Origin: Chloroflexota bacterium
GTDB lineage: Bacteria; Chloroflexota; Anaerolineae; Promineifilales; Promineifilaceae
Assembly: GCA_014584575.1 (NCBI GenBank)
Contig: JACTMP010000075.1
Location: 1 to 64,000 of the forward strand
Direction: 5' to 3'
DNA length: 64,000 nt
A program made the translations under genes and the position numbers. Under the pieces are notes generated by a model. The model searched no databases. It was not told the origin of the DNA and saw only the letters and a list, made by a program, of their open reading frames with translations. Positions 25,093-34,598 of this stretch are shown here, in pieces. Positions within the stretch are counted from its first letter, which is position 1, and each line of letters opens with the position of its first letter.

Positions 25093-25314
25093 ATGTTTGA
25101 AAGTAATCCTTATGCAATGGTCGGTGTGGCGATGATTGGCGAACTGCATCGCCGGGTATCCGAAAAAGCGGAAGCAGACGAACAGGCAGAACGGCAACCA
25201 CGTCCAACGTGGCGTCACCGGCTGGCCGGAATGGTGGTAAACTGGCGGTCGGGTATGAGAGCGTCACGGCCGTGTCCTGACGATTGCGATCCGGCCGAGA
25301 TGGGCTGTATATAG
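25093..25314 (+). CDS. Small hypothetical protein
   Basis: Seventy-three residues starting MFESNPYAMVGVAMIGELHRRV, then a charged stretch and a Cys pair near the end (RPCPDDCDPAEMGC). The ribosome site ACGGAGGTCATC before ATG 25093 is strong, so it is likely translated. No family recognised. Short, basic-acidic, soluble. The C-terminus overlaps ACGGCCGT. Confidence 0.55.
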   Translation: MFESNPYAMVGVAMIGELHRRVSEKAEADEQAERQPRPTWRHRLAGMVVNWRSGMRASRPCPDDCDPAEMGCI

Positions 25315-25317
25315 CGG

Positions 25318-25414
25318 AGTCTGCGGAGCGAGGAATCCCTTCCCTTTACAAATGGTGGGGATTCCTTCCTTCGGAAGCCTCAGGACAGGCTGTCGAAGAC
25401 TCCTCGGAATGACA
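25318..25414. repeat. Dispersed palindromic element, gaggaatccc type, copy 1
   Basis: gagcgaggaatccc ... gggattcc ... cctcggaatgacaa. The related copy at 60467-60556 has gagcgaggaatccct ... gggattcctcggaagacctcggaatgacaa. Probably a REP-like hairpin element. Confidence 0.75.
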
Positions 25415-25446
25415 ACAAAAATTTGGCCCTTTAAGGAGAATTCAGG

Positions 25447-26385
25447 ATGAAACTAAGACCTTTGGGAGATACCGGCATGCAAGTGAGCGAGATTGGGCTG
25501 GGCGCCTGGCAGTTGGCGAACCCGGATTGGGGGCTGCACGACACGGCCGTGGCCCACCAGATTATTCACGCCTCCCTCGACGCCGGCTGCAATTTTTTTG
25601 ACACCGCGCCGGGATATGGCCACGGCCGTAGCGAGGAACTGCTCGGTCAGGTGCTGCCCGCGGTGCGGCCGGATGTCATCATCTGCACCAAATTCAGCCA
25701 TTACAGCGCCGACGGGGAGCGGGATTTCGACGTAGCCCACATCCGCCCTACGTTGGAAGGCAGCCTGCGCCGGTTACAAACTGACTACATAGACGTGCTG
25801 CTGCTGCACAACCCACCACGCGCATTGATGGACGGCCGTACCGCCCCCCAATACGCCGAACTGGAAAAGCTCAAGACCGAAGGCAAAATCCGTGCCTATG
25901 GCATCTCCCTGGACTGGCGCGAAGAGGTGGAACTGGCGGTGCAGACCACAAATAGCAAGGCGCTGGAAGTGATGTACAACGCCTTTTATCAGGAAACGGC
26001 GCCCGCCTTCCCCCTGGCCCAGGCAAAGGGCGTGGGGCTGATCGTCAAAGTGCCGCTCGATTCCGGCTGGCTGTCCGGGCGGTACAATGCCCACAGCCGT
26101 TTTGAGGATGTGCGCGACCGCTGGTCGCCGGAGGTGATTGCCCGGCGCGGCGCGCTGGTGGAAAAGTTCGCGGCCCTGCTGCCGCTCGGTCTCTCCATGG
26201 CCCACGCCGCCCTGCAATATACCCTGGCCCGGCCCGAAGTCTCCACCGTCATCCCCGGCGCGAAATCGGTGGAACAGGCGCTGGACAATTTCGCCGCCGC
26301 CGACAAACAACTGCCACCCGAAGTAGTCGCCGCCATTGACGCCTTGTGGGATGATGATTTGCAGGGGAGTCCACTGCCGTGGTAG
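25447..26385 (+). CDS. Aldo/keto reductase
   Basis: 312-residue NAD(P)H-dependent aldehyde/ketone reductase. The (beta/alpha)8 signature is visible: GDTGMQVSEIGLGAWQLANPDWG, the catalytic Asp and Tyr in NFFDTAPGYGHGRSEELLG, Lys in VIICTKFSHY, the segment YIDVLLLHNP for the His region, KIRAYGISLDW and the cofactor loop TVIPGAKSVEQALDNFAA. Substrate unknown; oxidoreductases of this kind are used for sugars and xenobiotics. It has an AAGGAGAATTCAGG ribosome site. Single gene. Confidence 0.93.
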   Translation: MKLRPLGDTGMQVSEIGLGAWQLANPDWGLHDTAVAHQIIHASLDAGCNFFDTAPGYGHGRSEELLGQVLPAVRPDVIICTKFSHYSADGERDFDVAHIRPTLEGSLRRLQTDYIDVLLLHNPPRALMDGRTAPQYAELEKLKTEGKIRAYGISLDWREEVELAVQTTNSKALEVMYNAFYQETAPAFPLAQAKGVGLIVKVPLDSGWLSGRYNAHSRFEDVRDRWSPEVIARRGALVEKFAALLPLGLSMAHAALQYTLARPEVSTVIPGAKSVEQALDNFAAADKQLPPEVVAAIDALWDDDLQGSPLPW

Positions 26386-26501
26386 GCACGGCCGTTACCC
26401 ACTAAACCTATTAGCATACTCAATTTGCCGCCCATGCCTGTCGCCAACTCGCCCCCTTTCTGGCATACTTGGGCGCATCCCATACAAAGGAGCAATGTAG
26501 C

Positions 26502-28958
26502 TTGGCGGCGATTGATGATCTCATTTCCCAGGTTGAAGACAAAGCATTACGCGAGCGGCTGCGCGAAGAAGCGGCGCGGCTGACCAAAGAGAAGAAATTT
26601 GGCCTGGTCTTTGAAGAACACCTGCCAGAGTTAACCCCCATTTACGAGGCAAAAATAAAGCGGGGCAGCGAAGTGGCCCGGCGCGACCACTCGCTGACGG
26701 AGACGTGGCGCGTGTTGTCGGTGGTCAAGGGTCAGGCGCTGTGCCTGAACCCGACCACCGGCGACCAGCAGCAGATACCGGCGGCCGACCTGGTGGTGGT
26801 GCGCCGCTTTGGCGAGCCGATTTACCCGGCGCTGACGCCCCTGGACGCGGTGCAAAACGGGCCAGCCGACGCCCCCTGGCACACCCTGATTGAAGCGGAC
26901 AATTACCACGCCTTGCAACTGCTGGCCTACCTGTATGCCGGGCAGGTGGACTGCATTTACATTGACCCGCCCTACAACACCGGGGCGCGGGACTGGAAGT
27001 ACAACAACGACTACGTGGATGGCAACGACCGCTGGCGGCACAGCAAATGGCTGGCGATGATGCGGCGGCGTTTGCTGCTGGCGAAAAAGCTATTGAACCC
27101 TGAAACCGGCGTATTGATTGTCACGATTGATGAACACGAAGTACATCATCTCCGCATGTTGCTGCAAGAGACTCTTCCTGAAATGTTTTTGCAGATGGTG
27201 ACAGCAGTTACCAACCCAAAAGGGGTTACACAAGGGCGATTTTCTCGTGTCGAAGAGTACCAACTGTTTTGTTTTGGCAAGAATGCTGGTGTTCGCGGTT
27301 GGGATGATGACCTTCTTAATTTCAGAAAAGAATCAGGCAAACCAAGATGGAAAGGACTATTAAGATCGGGCACTAATGCCAGAAGAGCAGACAGAAAGAA
27401 CATGTTTTATCCTGTTCTTGTTGATGAAGACAAAAAAGCTATTGTGGGAACAGGTCTCCCACTTCCTTTCGATCAAGAACCGGATATTGAGGAAAAAATA
27501 GATGGGCTTTTTTGTGCTTGGCCAATCAGAACGGACGGTACTTACGGGAACTGGGGTATTGGTTATGCCACTTTGAGAGAATTGATCAATAAAGGGTATG
27601 TTGCCGTCGGCCAATATGATGCTAAAAGGAAGACCTACGGCATCTCTTATCTGAGCCAACTACTCCGCAATCAAATCAAGAGCGGTGAAATACAGATTGT
27701 TGATTTTGATCGCCAAAGAAATGTTGTGGACGTGACTTACACAGAATCAGCAGAAAGAAAAATCAAAACAATATGGCATCGCACCCTTCATGATGCTGGA
27801 GCGTATGGCGCAGATTTAATAGCCAATGTGCTGGCCCAATCCAGAGCCTTCTCATTTCCAAAGTCGCTTTACTACGTCAAGGATGCGTTGGCATCTGTAG
27901 TTCTGCATAAGCCAGATGCACTTGTATTGGATTTTTTCGCCGGTTCAGGCACGACCCTGCACGCCGTCAACCTGCTCAATGCGGTGGACAATGGAAAACG
28001 CCGCTGCATTTTGGTAACAAACAATGAAGTGTCCGAAGAAGAAGCGCGGCAGTTGAAAAGCCAGGGTCATCGTCCCGGTGATGAGGCCTGGGAGCAGCAG
28101 GGCATTTGCCGCGCCGTCACCTGGCCCCGTTCCAAATACACCATTCGCGGCCAACGGGATGACGGCACAGAATTAGCCGGGGAATATCTCACCGGCCAGA
28201 CGATCACCAGAGAGAAGGCGCGCACCTTCCGCCAGTTGGCTTTCATTGACCCGGACGCACTGCACACGGCCGCCCGCAAAAAGGAGATCGTCAGCCTCAT
28301 TGAGGCCATCCCCATGAGTCAGATCACCGCTGACGCCCCCTTTTTTGTCTCGGAACAAACACAGCATACGGCCGCCATCCTCTTTGACGACAGCCAGACC
28401 GACGCCTTCCTGGCCGCCCTGGAAGAGCGTGCCCTGGAAGGGCGGGATCACCTCACCCATTTCTACATCGTCACCCGCAGCAACAAATTGTTCCGCGAGC
28501 TAAAAGCCAATATCGAAGCCCTGCTTGGCCCGCTGGAACGGCCGGAAGAAGAAAAACGGCCGATGCGTGATGGCTTCCCGGCCAACCTGGCCTATTTCCG
28601 CCTCGACTTTCTGGAAAAAGATGAGATTGCCCTGGGGCGGCAGTTCCGCGAAATTTTGCCCCTGCTCTGGCTGCGCGCCGGAGCCGCCGGCCCACGCCCG
28701 GAACTGCCCGCCGCTGACTCCCTGCCGGCCATGTTGCTGCCGCCACAAAACCATTTCGCCGTGCTGCTGGATGAAACCCACTTCGCCGATTTCCGCGAAG
28801 CCATCGCCGCCCGCCCTGACCTCACGCACATCTTCCTGGTCACCGATTCGGCCGAAACCTTCCGCGACATGGGCGACCAGGTCGCTGCCCCGCACATCAT
28901 CCAGCTTTACCGCGATTACCTGGAAAACTTCACCATCAACAAAGGAGACGCGGCATGA
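26502..28958 (+). CDS. Type III-like site-specific DNA methyltransferase (Mod)
   Basis: 818 residues if TTG 26502 is used (AAAGGAGC lies about 9 bp before it). Order of motifs: DPPYNTG (about residue 155) first, FAGSGTT (about 480) later, which is the beta-class N6-adenine/N4-cytosine layout of type III Mod and related enzymes. Between them, about 215-460, lies the target recognition region, which is more AT-rich than the flanks (27.15-27.9 kb). The C-terminal 250 residues carry an extra domain not seen in short Mods. The last base overlaps the Res start (ATGA). No ACGGCCGT in the gene, unlike the rest of the window. Confidence 0.88.
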   Translation: MAAIDDLISQVEDKALRERLREEAARLTKEKKFGLVFEEHLPELTPIYEAKIKRGSEVARRDHSLTETWRVLSVVKGQALCLNPTTGDQQQIPAADLVVVRRFGEPIYPALTPLDAVQNGPADAPWHTLIEADNYHALQLLAYLYAGQVDCIYIDPPYNTGARDWKYNNDYVDGNDRWRHSKWLAMMRRRLLLAKKLLNPETGVLIVTIDEHEVHHLRMLLQETLPEMFLQMVTAVTNPKGVTQGRFSRVEEYQLFCFGKNAGVRGWDDDLLNFRKESGKPRWKGLLRSGTNARRADRKNMFYPVLVDEDKKAIVGTGLPLPFDQEPDIEEKIDGLFCAWPIRTDGTYGNWGIGYATLRELINKGYVAVGQYDAKRKTYGISYLSQLLRNQIKSGEIQIVDFDRQRNVVDVTYTESAERKIKTIWHRTLHDAGAYGADLIANVLAQSRAFSFPKSLYYVKDALASVVLHKPDALVLDFFAGSGTTLHAVNLLNAVDNGKRRCILVTNNEVSEEEARQLKSQGHRPGDEAWEQQGICRAVTWPRSKYTIRGQRDDGTELAGEYLTGQTITREKARTFRQLAFIDPDALHTAARKKEIVSLIEAIPMSQITADAPFFVSEQTQHTAAILFDDSQTDAFLAALEERALEGRDHLTHFYIVTRSNKLFRELKANIEALLGPLERPEEEKRPMRDGFPANLAYFRLDFLEKDEIALGRQFREILPLLWLRAGAAGPRPELPAADSLPAMLLPPQNHFAVLLDETHFADFREAIAARPDLTHIFLVTDSAETFRDMGDQVAAPHIIQLYRDYLENFTINKGDAA

Positions 28959-31456
28959 AAGTGACCCTCTTCGATTTCCAGGAAGACGCCCTGGTACAGC
29001 TTCATACAAAACTCTCCCAGGCCCGCTCTTTTGCCGCTGTGGACAATCCTCAGGCGATCTCCTTTGCCGCCCCCACCGGCGCGGGCAAAACCATCGTCAT
29101 GACCGCCCTGTTTGAAGACATCCTCTTTGGTACGGCCGAACGAGAAGCACAGCCTGACGCCGCCATCCTCTGGCTGTCTGACATGCCGGAACTGAATGAA
29201 CAAACCCGGCTGAAAATCGAAAGCAAATCCAGCCGCATTCGCGTCAACCAATTGGAAACGATTGACACTTCATTTGACGCCGAACGACTGACCGGCGGCC
29301 GTATCTACTTCATCAACACCCAAAAGTTAGGCACAGACAAACTGCTCACCCGCCAGGGGGACAAACGGCAATACCCTATTTGGGAAACGTTGACCAACAC
29401 AGCCAGAGCCATTCCCGATCGTTTTCTGGTGGTCATTGACGAAGCCCATCGCGGAATGCGCAGCGGCACTATCGCCCGCACTGCCCAAAGCATCATGCAG
29501 CGCTTTTTGCTGGGCAGCGAGGAGCATGGTCTGTGTGCCATGCCGCTGGTGATTGGTATTTCGGCCACGCCGCGCCGCTTTGAGGAGATGCTGGCGGGCA
29601 CGAATCATACGGTTCACAAAGTCCACGTACCGGCCGAAGATGTGCGCCAGTCCGGTTTGCTCAAAGAGCGCATCCTCATCCATTATCCCGACGCCAGTGG
29701 GCAGGCAGAGATGACGTTGCTGGCCGAAGCGGCCAACCGCTGGCAACTATTGAGCCAGGGCTGGCAAAGCTATTGCCAGGCAGAAAATATACCCACCGTC
29801 AGGCCGATTCTGGTGGTGCAGGTGGAGGATGGCACGGACAAGATTTTAACCAGGACGGATCTGGCAACGGCCGTGGCCACCATTGAGAGCGCCACCGGCG
29901 AGCCATTGGCCGCCAACCAGATCGCCCATGCCTTCACCGACAGCAGCGAAATTAAGGTGGGTGAACGCCCCATTCGCCACCTGGAAGCGTCGCGTATTGA
30001 AGATGATCCCCATGTGCGTGTTGTCTTTTTCAAGATGAGCCTTTCCACCGGTTGGGACTGTCCCCGCGCGGAAGTGATGATGTCTTTTCGCCGGGCGCAC
30101 GACCACACCTACATTGCCCAACTATTGGGGCGCATGGTGCGCACCCCGTTGGCGCGCCAGGTGGAAAGGGATGCGGCCCTCAATGATGTACATCTGTTCC
30201 TGCCACATTATGATGACACGGCCGTACACGCCGTTATCCACGATCTACAAAATGTCGAAGACGTACCCCCGGCGCAAGTTGGCATTAGCCGCGAAATGGT
30301 CACACTCTACAAAAGAGCCGGGACGGAAGCCATTTTCGCCGCCATGCAAAACCTGGTGACGTACCGGGTTAACGCCGTGCGCCAGCAAAGCTCTCTGCGC
30401 CGCCTGATGGCCCTGGGGCGGGCGCTGACGATGGATCGCCTGGACGCCGATGCCCAGACCCGCGTCACCAACCAGATCGTCATCCAAATGAATGCGGAAA
30501 TAGAAACGTTACGCGCATCCGACGATTTTCCCGATAAGGCCCGGCAAATAACCGGTGTAGACCTCAAAACCATCGCCCTGCATGGCACCATCGTCACTGA
30601 TGACAAAATCAGCTACACCATTGACGCAGCGGCGGCCGATATTGAACGCCATTTTGAACGGGCCGGACTTGTTTTGAGCAATGGCTTACACGTGGCCTAT
30701 TGGAAAAGCCAGCCAGACCGGGACTATGATGAGGTAAAAATTGAAGTTGTCCTGTTGACGCACGATAACACCGCCATGACGCGGCTGGAGGGGTTTGCCG
30801 CCCAGGAATTTGATGCCCTGTATGAAACCTATAAATGGAAGATTGGCGAACTAAAAGAGCAGCGGCGCAAGCAATACGAAAAATGGCGTCTGGCCACAGC
30901 CCAACCCCAACCCATTCAGTGGCTGCTGCCGGACAGCATCAGCTTCCGCCGCACCCCCACTGCGCCACAGTTTGATAAGCATCTCTACCTGGAAGCCCCC
31001 GATACCTTCCGCGCCGAGTTGGGCAGTTGGGAGTCCGGCGTATTGGCTGAAGAATTGGCCGATCCTACCGTTGTTGGCTGGCTGCGCAATGTAGACCGCC
31101 AGCCCTGGTCACTGGAAATCCCTTATGAAGACGGCGGCGCTGTCAAACCGATGTTCCCCGACATGATGATCGTGCGCCAGGTAGGTGATGCTTTCCGCTT
31201 TGACATTTTGGAACCACATGATCCCAGTCGGCGCGATAATGTTGCCAAAGCGTTGGGGTTAGCCAAATTTGCCGAAAAAAATCCCTATTTGTTTGACCGG
31301 GTGCAGCTCATCCGCAAGCAGAAAGGGGCGGACGGCAAAGAGCATTTTTACCGCCTGGATGTGGGGAATGATGCCTTGCGAAAAAAAGTTTTGGCGGTCA
31401 GCAACGATACCCAGTTAAATCAGCTTTTTGAAAGTGCGGGGAAGGTGCGGGGGTAA
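28955..31456 (+). CDS. Type III-like restriction subunit (Res), SF2 helicase
   Basis: 833 residues. Helicase motifs: FAAPTGAGKTIVMTALF (motif I, about residue 35), FLVVIDEAHRGM (DEAH box), GISATPRRFEEM, and VVFFKMSLSTGWDCPRAEVMMSFRR with AQLLGRMVRTP (motifs V/VI). The C-terminal nuclease-like part has PDMMIV ... FDILEPHDPS, where the usual E-x-K of PD-(D/E)xK nucleases reads E-P-H; I believe that this variant is common in Res proteins of this subtype, but I cannot verify it. Acts with the Mod in phage defence by ATP-driven sliding and cleavage. Coupled to mod by a 4-bp overlap. Confidence 0.88.
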   Translation: MKVTLFDFQEDALVQLHTKLSQARSFAAVDNPQAISFAAPTGAGKTIVMTALFEDILFGTAEREAQPDAAILWLSDMPELNEQTRLKIESKSSRIRVNQLETIDTSFDAERLTGGRIYFINTQKLGTDKLLTRQGDKRQYPIWETLTNTARAIPDRFLVVIDEAHRGMRSGTIARTAQSIMQRFLLGSEEHGLCAMPLVIGISATPRRFEEMLAGTNHTVHKVHVPAEDVRQSGLLKERILIHYPDASGQAEMTLLAEAANRWQLLSQGWQSYCQAENIPTVRPILVVQVEDGTDKILTRTDLATAVATIESATGEPLAANQIAHAFTDSSEIKVGERPIRHLEASRIEDDPHVRVVFFKMSLSTGWDCPRAEVMMSFRRAHDHTYIAQLLGRMVRTPLARQVERDAALNDVHLFLPHYDDTAVHAVIHDLQNVEDVPPAQVGISREMVTLYKRAGTEAIFAAMQNLVTYRVNAVRQQSSLRRLMALGRALTMDRLDADAQTRVTNQIVIQMNAEIETLRASDDFPDKARQITGVDLKTIALHGTIVTDDKISYTIDAAAADIERHFERAGLVLSNGLHVAYWKSQPDRDYDEVKIEVVLLTHDNTAMTRLEGFAAQEFDALYETYKWKIGELKEQRRKQYEKWRLATAQPQPIQWLLPDSISFRRTPTAPQFDKHLYLEAPDTFRAELGSWESGVLAEELADPTVVGWLRNVDRQPWSLEIPYEDGGAVKPMFPDMMIVRQVGDAFRFDILEPHDPSRRDNVAKALGLAKFAEKNPYLFDRVQLIRKQKGADGKEHFYRLDVGNDALRKKVLAVSNDTQLNQLFESAGKVRG

Positions 31457-31478
31457 CGGCCGTTGACCCCTTGAATTC

Positions 31479-32354
31479 TCAAAGCATCACAGCAATTTGC
31501 TGTGGCGCCGTCACTTCTTCCAGCCAGGCCACGCTTTCTTCCCAGAGCGCCGTGGCCGACGGCCGAAAGACGCCAAAATGACCGATACTCTTCAACCCCA
31601 CGTCGGCCGGTATGATGTGCCGCCGCGTCAGGTTTGGATATGCCTGCATCATGGCGTCTACGGAGCGGGCGGTGCCCCAATCATCGTCGTCAAAGCTGTA
31701 GGCCAGCACCGGGGCGTGGAATTGCGCGAAGCGGGCCAGCGGCAGGCTGGTATCGTCCAACAAATAACCGGGTTGGCGGCACCATCTGGCCCATTCTAAG
31801 GCCACCCCTTTAGGCAGGTCCTCGGCCGCGCTGATCTTGCTCCAGGGCATGTAGCCAAAGAGGTGCGCCAACACCGGCAGCGACAGGTGGACGTGGAACA
31901 TGACCGACCATTTCTGGTTCCCACCCTGCAAGCGCCAATAACCGCTCTGGGAGGAAAAGGTGATCATCGCGTCTATCTGATCTGCATTGGGCAGCAAACC
32001 GGCCAGTTGCCCGCCAAAGCTGTGGCCGATATGAAACAGGCGTTGTGGTTGATACTTTTCCTGCACCCAATCCAGCACCCCGGCCATATCCAGCAGCGCC
32101 CAGTCCCGCGCCTGGGCCTCGAAGCCACGCAGGGAAGACGGCCGTGACCCACCAATGCCACGATAATCATAGGTAACGGCCGTGTAGCCCTGTTCGGCCA
32201 GAAAGGTGGCAAAGGGTTTGTAGTAACGCTGGGGCACGGCCGTCGCCGAATTGATGGTCACAACAGTACCGGACGGGTTGTCTTCAGGCTGATAGCTTGT
32301 ACCCGCCAGAATGTAGCCATCACGGGCAGGAATGGAAATAGTTTCAATTTGCAT
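31479..32354 (-). CDS. Alpha/beta hydrolase
   Basis: 291 residues of the COG4757-type hydrolases. The nucleophile elbow is FHIGHSFGGQLAGLLPN (Ser at about residue 113), the oxyanion region is VVTINSATAVPQRYY, and YDYRGIGGSR marks the beta4-loop. The catalytic His is likely in IGHFGVFR near the C-terminus. Substrate unknown; cytosolic. Convergent with the Res gene, and divergent from nothing: the TetR gene follows upstream on the same strand, so the TetR regulator may control it (44-bp gap). Confidence 0.88.
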   Translation of the reverse strand: MQIETISIPARDGYILAGTSYQPEDNPSGTVVTINSATAVPQRYYKPFATFLAEQGYTAVTYDYRGIGGSRPSSLRGFEAQARDWALLDMAGVLDWVQEKYQPQRLFHIGHSFGGQLAGLLPNADQIDAMITFSSQSGYWRLQGGNQKWSVMFHVHLSLPVLAHLFGYMPWSKISAAEDLPKGVALEWARWCRQPGYLLDDTSLPLARFAQFHAPVLAYSFDDDDWGTARSVDAMMQAYPNLTRRHIIPADVGLKSIGHFGVFRPSATALWEESVAWLEEVTAPQQIAVML

Positions 32355-32397
32355 CGGTTAGTTCTCCAATAGGGCAATTTTGGCGTGATGCACGAGA

Positions 32398-32988
32398 TCA
32401 CGTTTCACGCAACGCCGCCGCCACCTGCGCCATCAGATAGTCCCGCACAGTGACCAGCGGCTCGGTGCTGCGTTGTGCTTTACATAAGATGAGAGCGCCT
32501 TCGATGGCGGAAATGGTGACGATGGCGAGTTGGGTGGCGGTCACGGCCGTGACGCCCCTGGCCTGCAATTCCCCGGCAAACAGGTTCACCATGCCCTCAA
32601 ACCCGGCCTGGCAGGCCGCCTGGATGGGGTCAACGGTCGCCGCCGCTTCCAGCGTCACAGTGGCAATGGGGCAGCCCCGCCGGTAACTGCCGTTTTCCAT
32701 CTCCTGGATGTAATAGTCACAGAACAACTGGATCGCTTCTACGGGGCCGGGTACGGCCGTGGCGATATTGTGCAGGGATTCCATGATGCGCTCATTGGCT
32801 CGCCAGACGGCCGTTGCCGCCAGTTCTGTCTTGCCCTCAGGAAAGTGGTAATAAAGTGATCCCTTAGGTACGCCGCTTTCCTCAATAATCTGGCTGACGC
32901 CGGTAGCGTGATACCCCTGTGTGCGCAGCAAGTGGGACGTGGTTTTCAACAAACGACTCCTGGTTTCTTCAGATTTGGCGTAGCTCAT
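32398..32988 (-). CDS. TetR/AcrR-family regulator
   Basis: 196 residues. N-terminal [51 protein letters not shown] (about 10-58) is a classic TetR DNA-binding domain of the YxaF/LmrA type, and the C-terminal ligand domain has [20 protein letters not shown]. The ATG at 32988 follows GGGAGATAAAG. Two putative operator half-sites lie over its own promoter, so autorepression is likely. Its probable partner is the alpha/beta hydrolase gene transcribed next in the same direction. Confidence 0.92.
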   Translation of the reverse strand: MSYAKSEETRSRLLKTTSHLLRTQGYHATGVSQIIEESGVPKGSLYYHFPEGKTELAATAVWRANERIMESLHNIATAVPGPVEAIQLFCDYYIQEMENGSYRRGCPIATVTLEAAATVDPIQAACQAGFEGMVNLFAGELQARGVTAVTATQLAIVTISAIEGALILCKAQRSTEPLVTVRDYLMAQVAAALRET

Positions 32989-33010
32989 CTTTATCTCCCG
33001 CTTAATTTAG

Positions 33011-33051
33011 ACCATTCGGTATAATTATACTGACCGGTACAAATTTGTCAA
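33011..33051 (-). promoter_or_regulatory. Sigma70-type promoter of the TetR gene with two operator-like boxes
   Basis: On the minus strand -35 TTGACA (33051-33046), a 16-bp spacer and -10 TATAAT (33029-33024) are perfect. Two similar boxes, actgaccggt (33029-33038) and accattcggt (33011-33020), written on the plus strand, flank the -10, one in the spacer and one at the start point, 18 bp apart: likely sites of the TetR protein. Confidence 0.75.
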
Positions 33052-33183
33052 CGCCCAAAAACAGACAAGATGTGCGGGTTTTCGTTGATACCGGAGAGGA
33101 GTTCGCACACCCAAAGAGACAGAGCGCGCGGCTGCGCCCGGCTTTGATTCGGTGTCCCAGGTATATCCTCTCAATATCTTGTG

Positions 33184-33229
33184 GAGGAGTGCGCATCCTC
33201 AGATGCGCATCTGAGGATGCGCACTCCTC
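33184..33229. repeat. 46-bp perfect palindrome
   Basis: Perfect palindrome beginning gaggagtgcgcatcctcaga. A related 49-bp palindrome with one extra base lies at 62983-63031, and weaker traces are near 39600 and 21470. It lies between the TetR promoter and the terminator of the ABC operon, in a 300-bp gap otherwise without genes. Confidence 0.9.
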
Positions 33230-33251
33230 TCACTGATACCCCCAGGTCAAT

Positions 33252-33284
33252 AAAAAAAGCCTCTCGACCATTTCGAGAGGCTTT
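33252..33284 (-). terminator. Intrinsic terminator of the ABC importer operon
   Basis: On the minus strand aaagcctctcga (33284-33273) pairs with tcgagaggcttt (33267-33256), followed by TTTT; located 33 bp after the substrate-binding protein stop. Confidence 0.95.
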
Positions 33285-33316
33285 CGATGTACCGATTACC
33301 GATAACCGATCACCAA

Positions 33317-34501
33317 CTATTCCCCGCCGGGCGTCACTTCCACTTCCAACCTTTGGTAATTGGCCCCGGTAGTGTCTCCTTCGATACCTTCCAGGGCAGC
33401 CTGAGCCAGGTCGGTACGCACGGCCGCGTCATCCGGCGCCTCCGTGATCACGCCAAAGTCCACGGAAATGTCCACCGTCTGCTGGTACAGCGCATCATCC
33501 ATCACCCCAATGCCCTGCGGCGACGGCCAGATGAGGGCGTTGATCTCGTTCAACTGCCAGCGCATGTGCCCTTCGCCTAGCGTCGGGCCATTGTCAAGCA
33601 CAATGTTCACACATGCGTCGAAATTGTCCCGGCAGAATATCCAGCCCTGGAATGTACCGCGCAAGAAACGCACGGCAATGTCCTCATTGCCCTCTTCCGC
33701 CAGCCAATCGCCGCGCACAAAGACATGGTCTTGCAGCATGGCCGTGCCCACGTCGTTGTAATCAAACACCTTGAAATCTTCCGGCTGGTACAGTTCACCC
33801 GTTTCCGGGTTGGTCGCTTCCAGCAGTTGGGCGTATTCGTTGTAAATTTCGGCCTGCGCCAGGTCAATTTCCCGGTTAAGCAGCAGAGACATGTCAAACG
33901 GCTGCTGCACTATCGTTACCTGGTTGGGGTCGTTGGGTTCAATGCCTGCCTGGCGCAAGGCGGCAAACACTTCCCACTCATTGCCAAAGCCCCAGGTACC
34001 CACACGCTGCCCGGCCCAATCTTCCACCGTCTCATAACCGGCGTCTGCCCAGGCCACTTGCAGCGTGCCACTGCGCTGGAAAATCTGGGCGATATTCACC
34101 AGGTTGGCCCCCTGCTCGCGGGAGGCCAGCATCTTGGGCACCCAGGCCACGCCAAATTCCGCCTGGCCGGCCGCCACCACTTGTTGGGGCACAATCTCAA
34201 CCGCGCCTTCTTTGATTGTCACGTCCAGGCATTGGTCTTCGTAAAAGCCTTGCTCTTTGGCGGCATAGTAACCGGCAAACTGAGACTGTGTGACCCATTG
34301 CAACTGGATGGTCACGGGGGTGAGTTCGGCGCACTCTTCTTCAGCAGGCGCCTCGGCAGCAGGCTCTTCAGCCTGCCCTTCGCTATCGGCGGCCGGTTCG
34401 GCAGTGGGTACGGCCGTTTCCCCCTCACCACCACCACACGCCGCCAGCGCCAGCGCCAATACAGTCAACAAAATCAGCGATTTCCAATTCAGGTATTTCA
34501 T
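33317..34501 (-). CDS. ABC transporter substrate-binding lipoprotein, NMT1/THI5-like
   Basis: 394 residues. Signal peptide and lipobox MKYLNWKSLILLTVLALALAAC, then a Glu/Pro-rich linker. The mature part has ITVQLQWVTQSQFAGYYAAKEQGFYEDQCLDV-type sequence (the 'Q.QFAGYY.A...GFY' signature), VVAAGQAEFGVAWVPKMLASREQG and WAGQRVGTWGFGNEWE, fitting the NMT1/ThiY group that binds thiamine pyrimidine precursors (or riboflavin, nitrate, sulfonate analogues). Two permeases and one ATPase upstream in the same operon complete the importer. No riboswitch was recognised. Ends at a strong terminator. Confidence 0.9.
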   Translation of the reverse strand: MKYLNWKSLILLTVLALALAACGGGEGETAVPTAEPAADSEGQAEEPAAEAPAEEECAELTPVTIQLQWVTQSQFAGYYAAKEQGFYEDQCLDVTIKEGAVEIVPQQVVAAGQAEFGVAWVPKMLASREQGANLVNIAQIFQRSGTLQVAWADAGYETVEDWAGQRVGTWGFGNEWEVFAALRQAGIEPNDPNQVTIVQQPFDMSLLLNREIDLAQAEIYNEYAQLLEATNPETGELYQPEDFKVFDYNDVGTAMLQDHVFVRGDWLAEEGNEDIAVRFLRGTFQGWIFCRDNFDACVNIVLDNGPTLGEGHMRWQLNEINALIWPSPQGIGVMDDALYQQTVDISVDFGVITEAPDDAAVRTDLAQAALEGIEGDTTGANYQRLEVEVTPGGE

Positions 34502-34598
34502 GTTTCTCCTCCAAAAGTGAATGAAATAGGGTAAGACTCTGATTGCAGCTAGATGATCAACAGTGATTAAATGACATCACCTCCTTCAAAATGATAGC

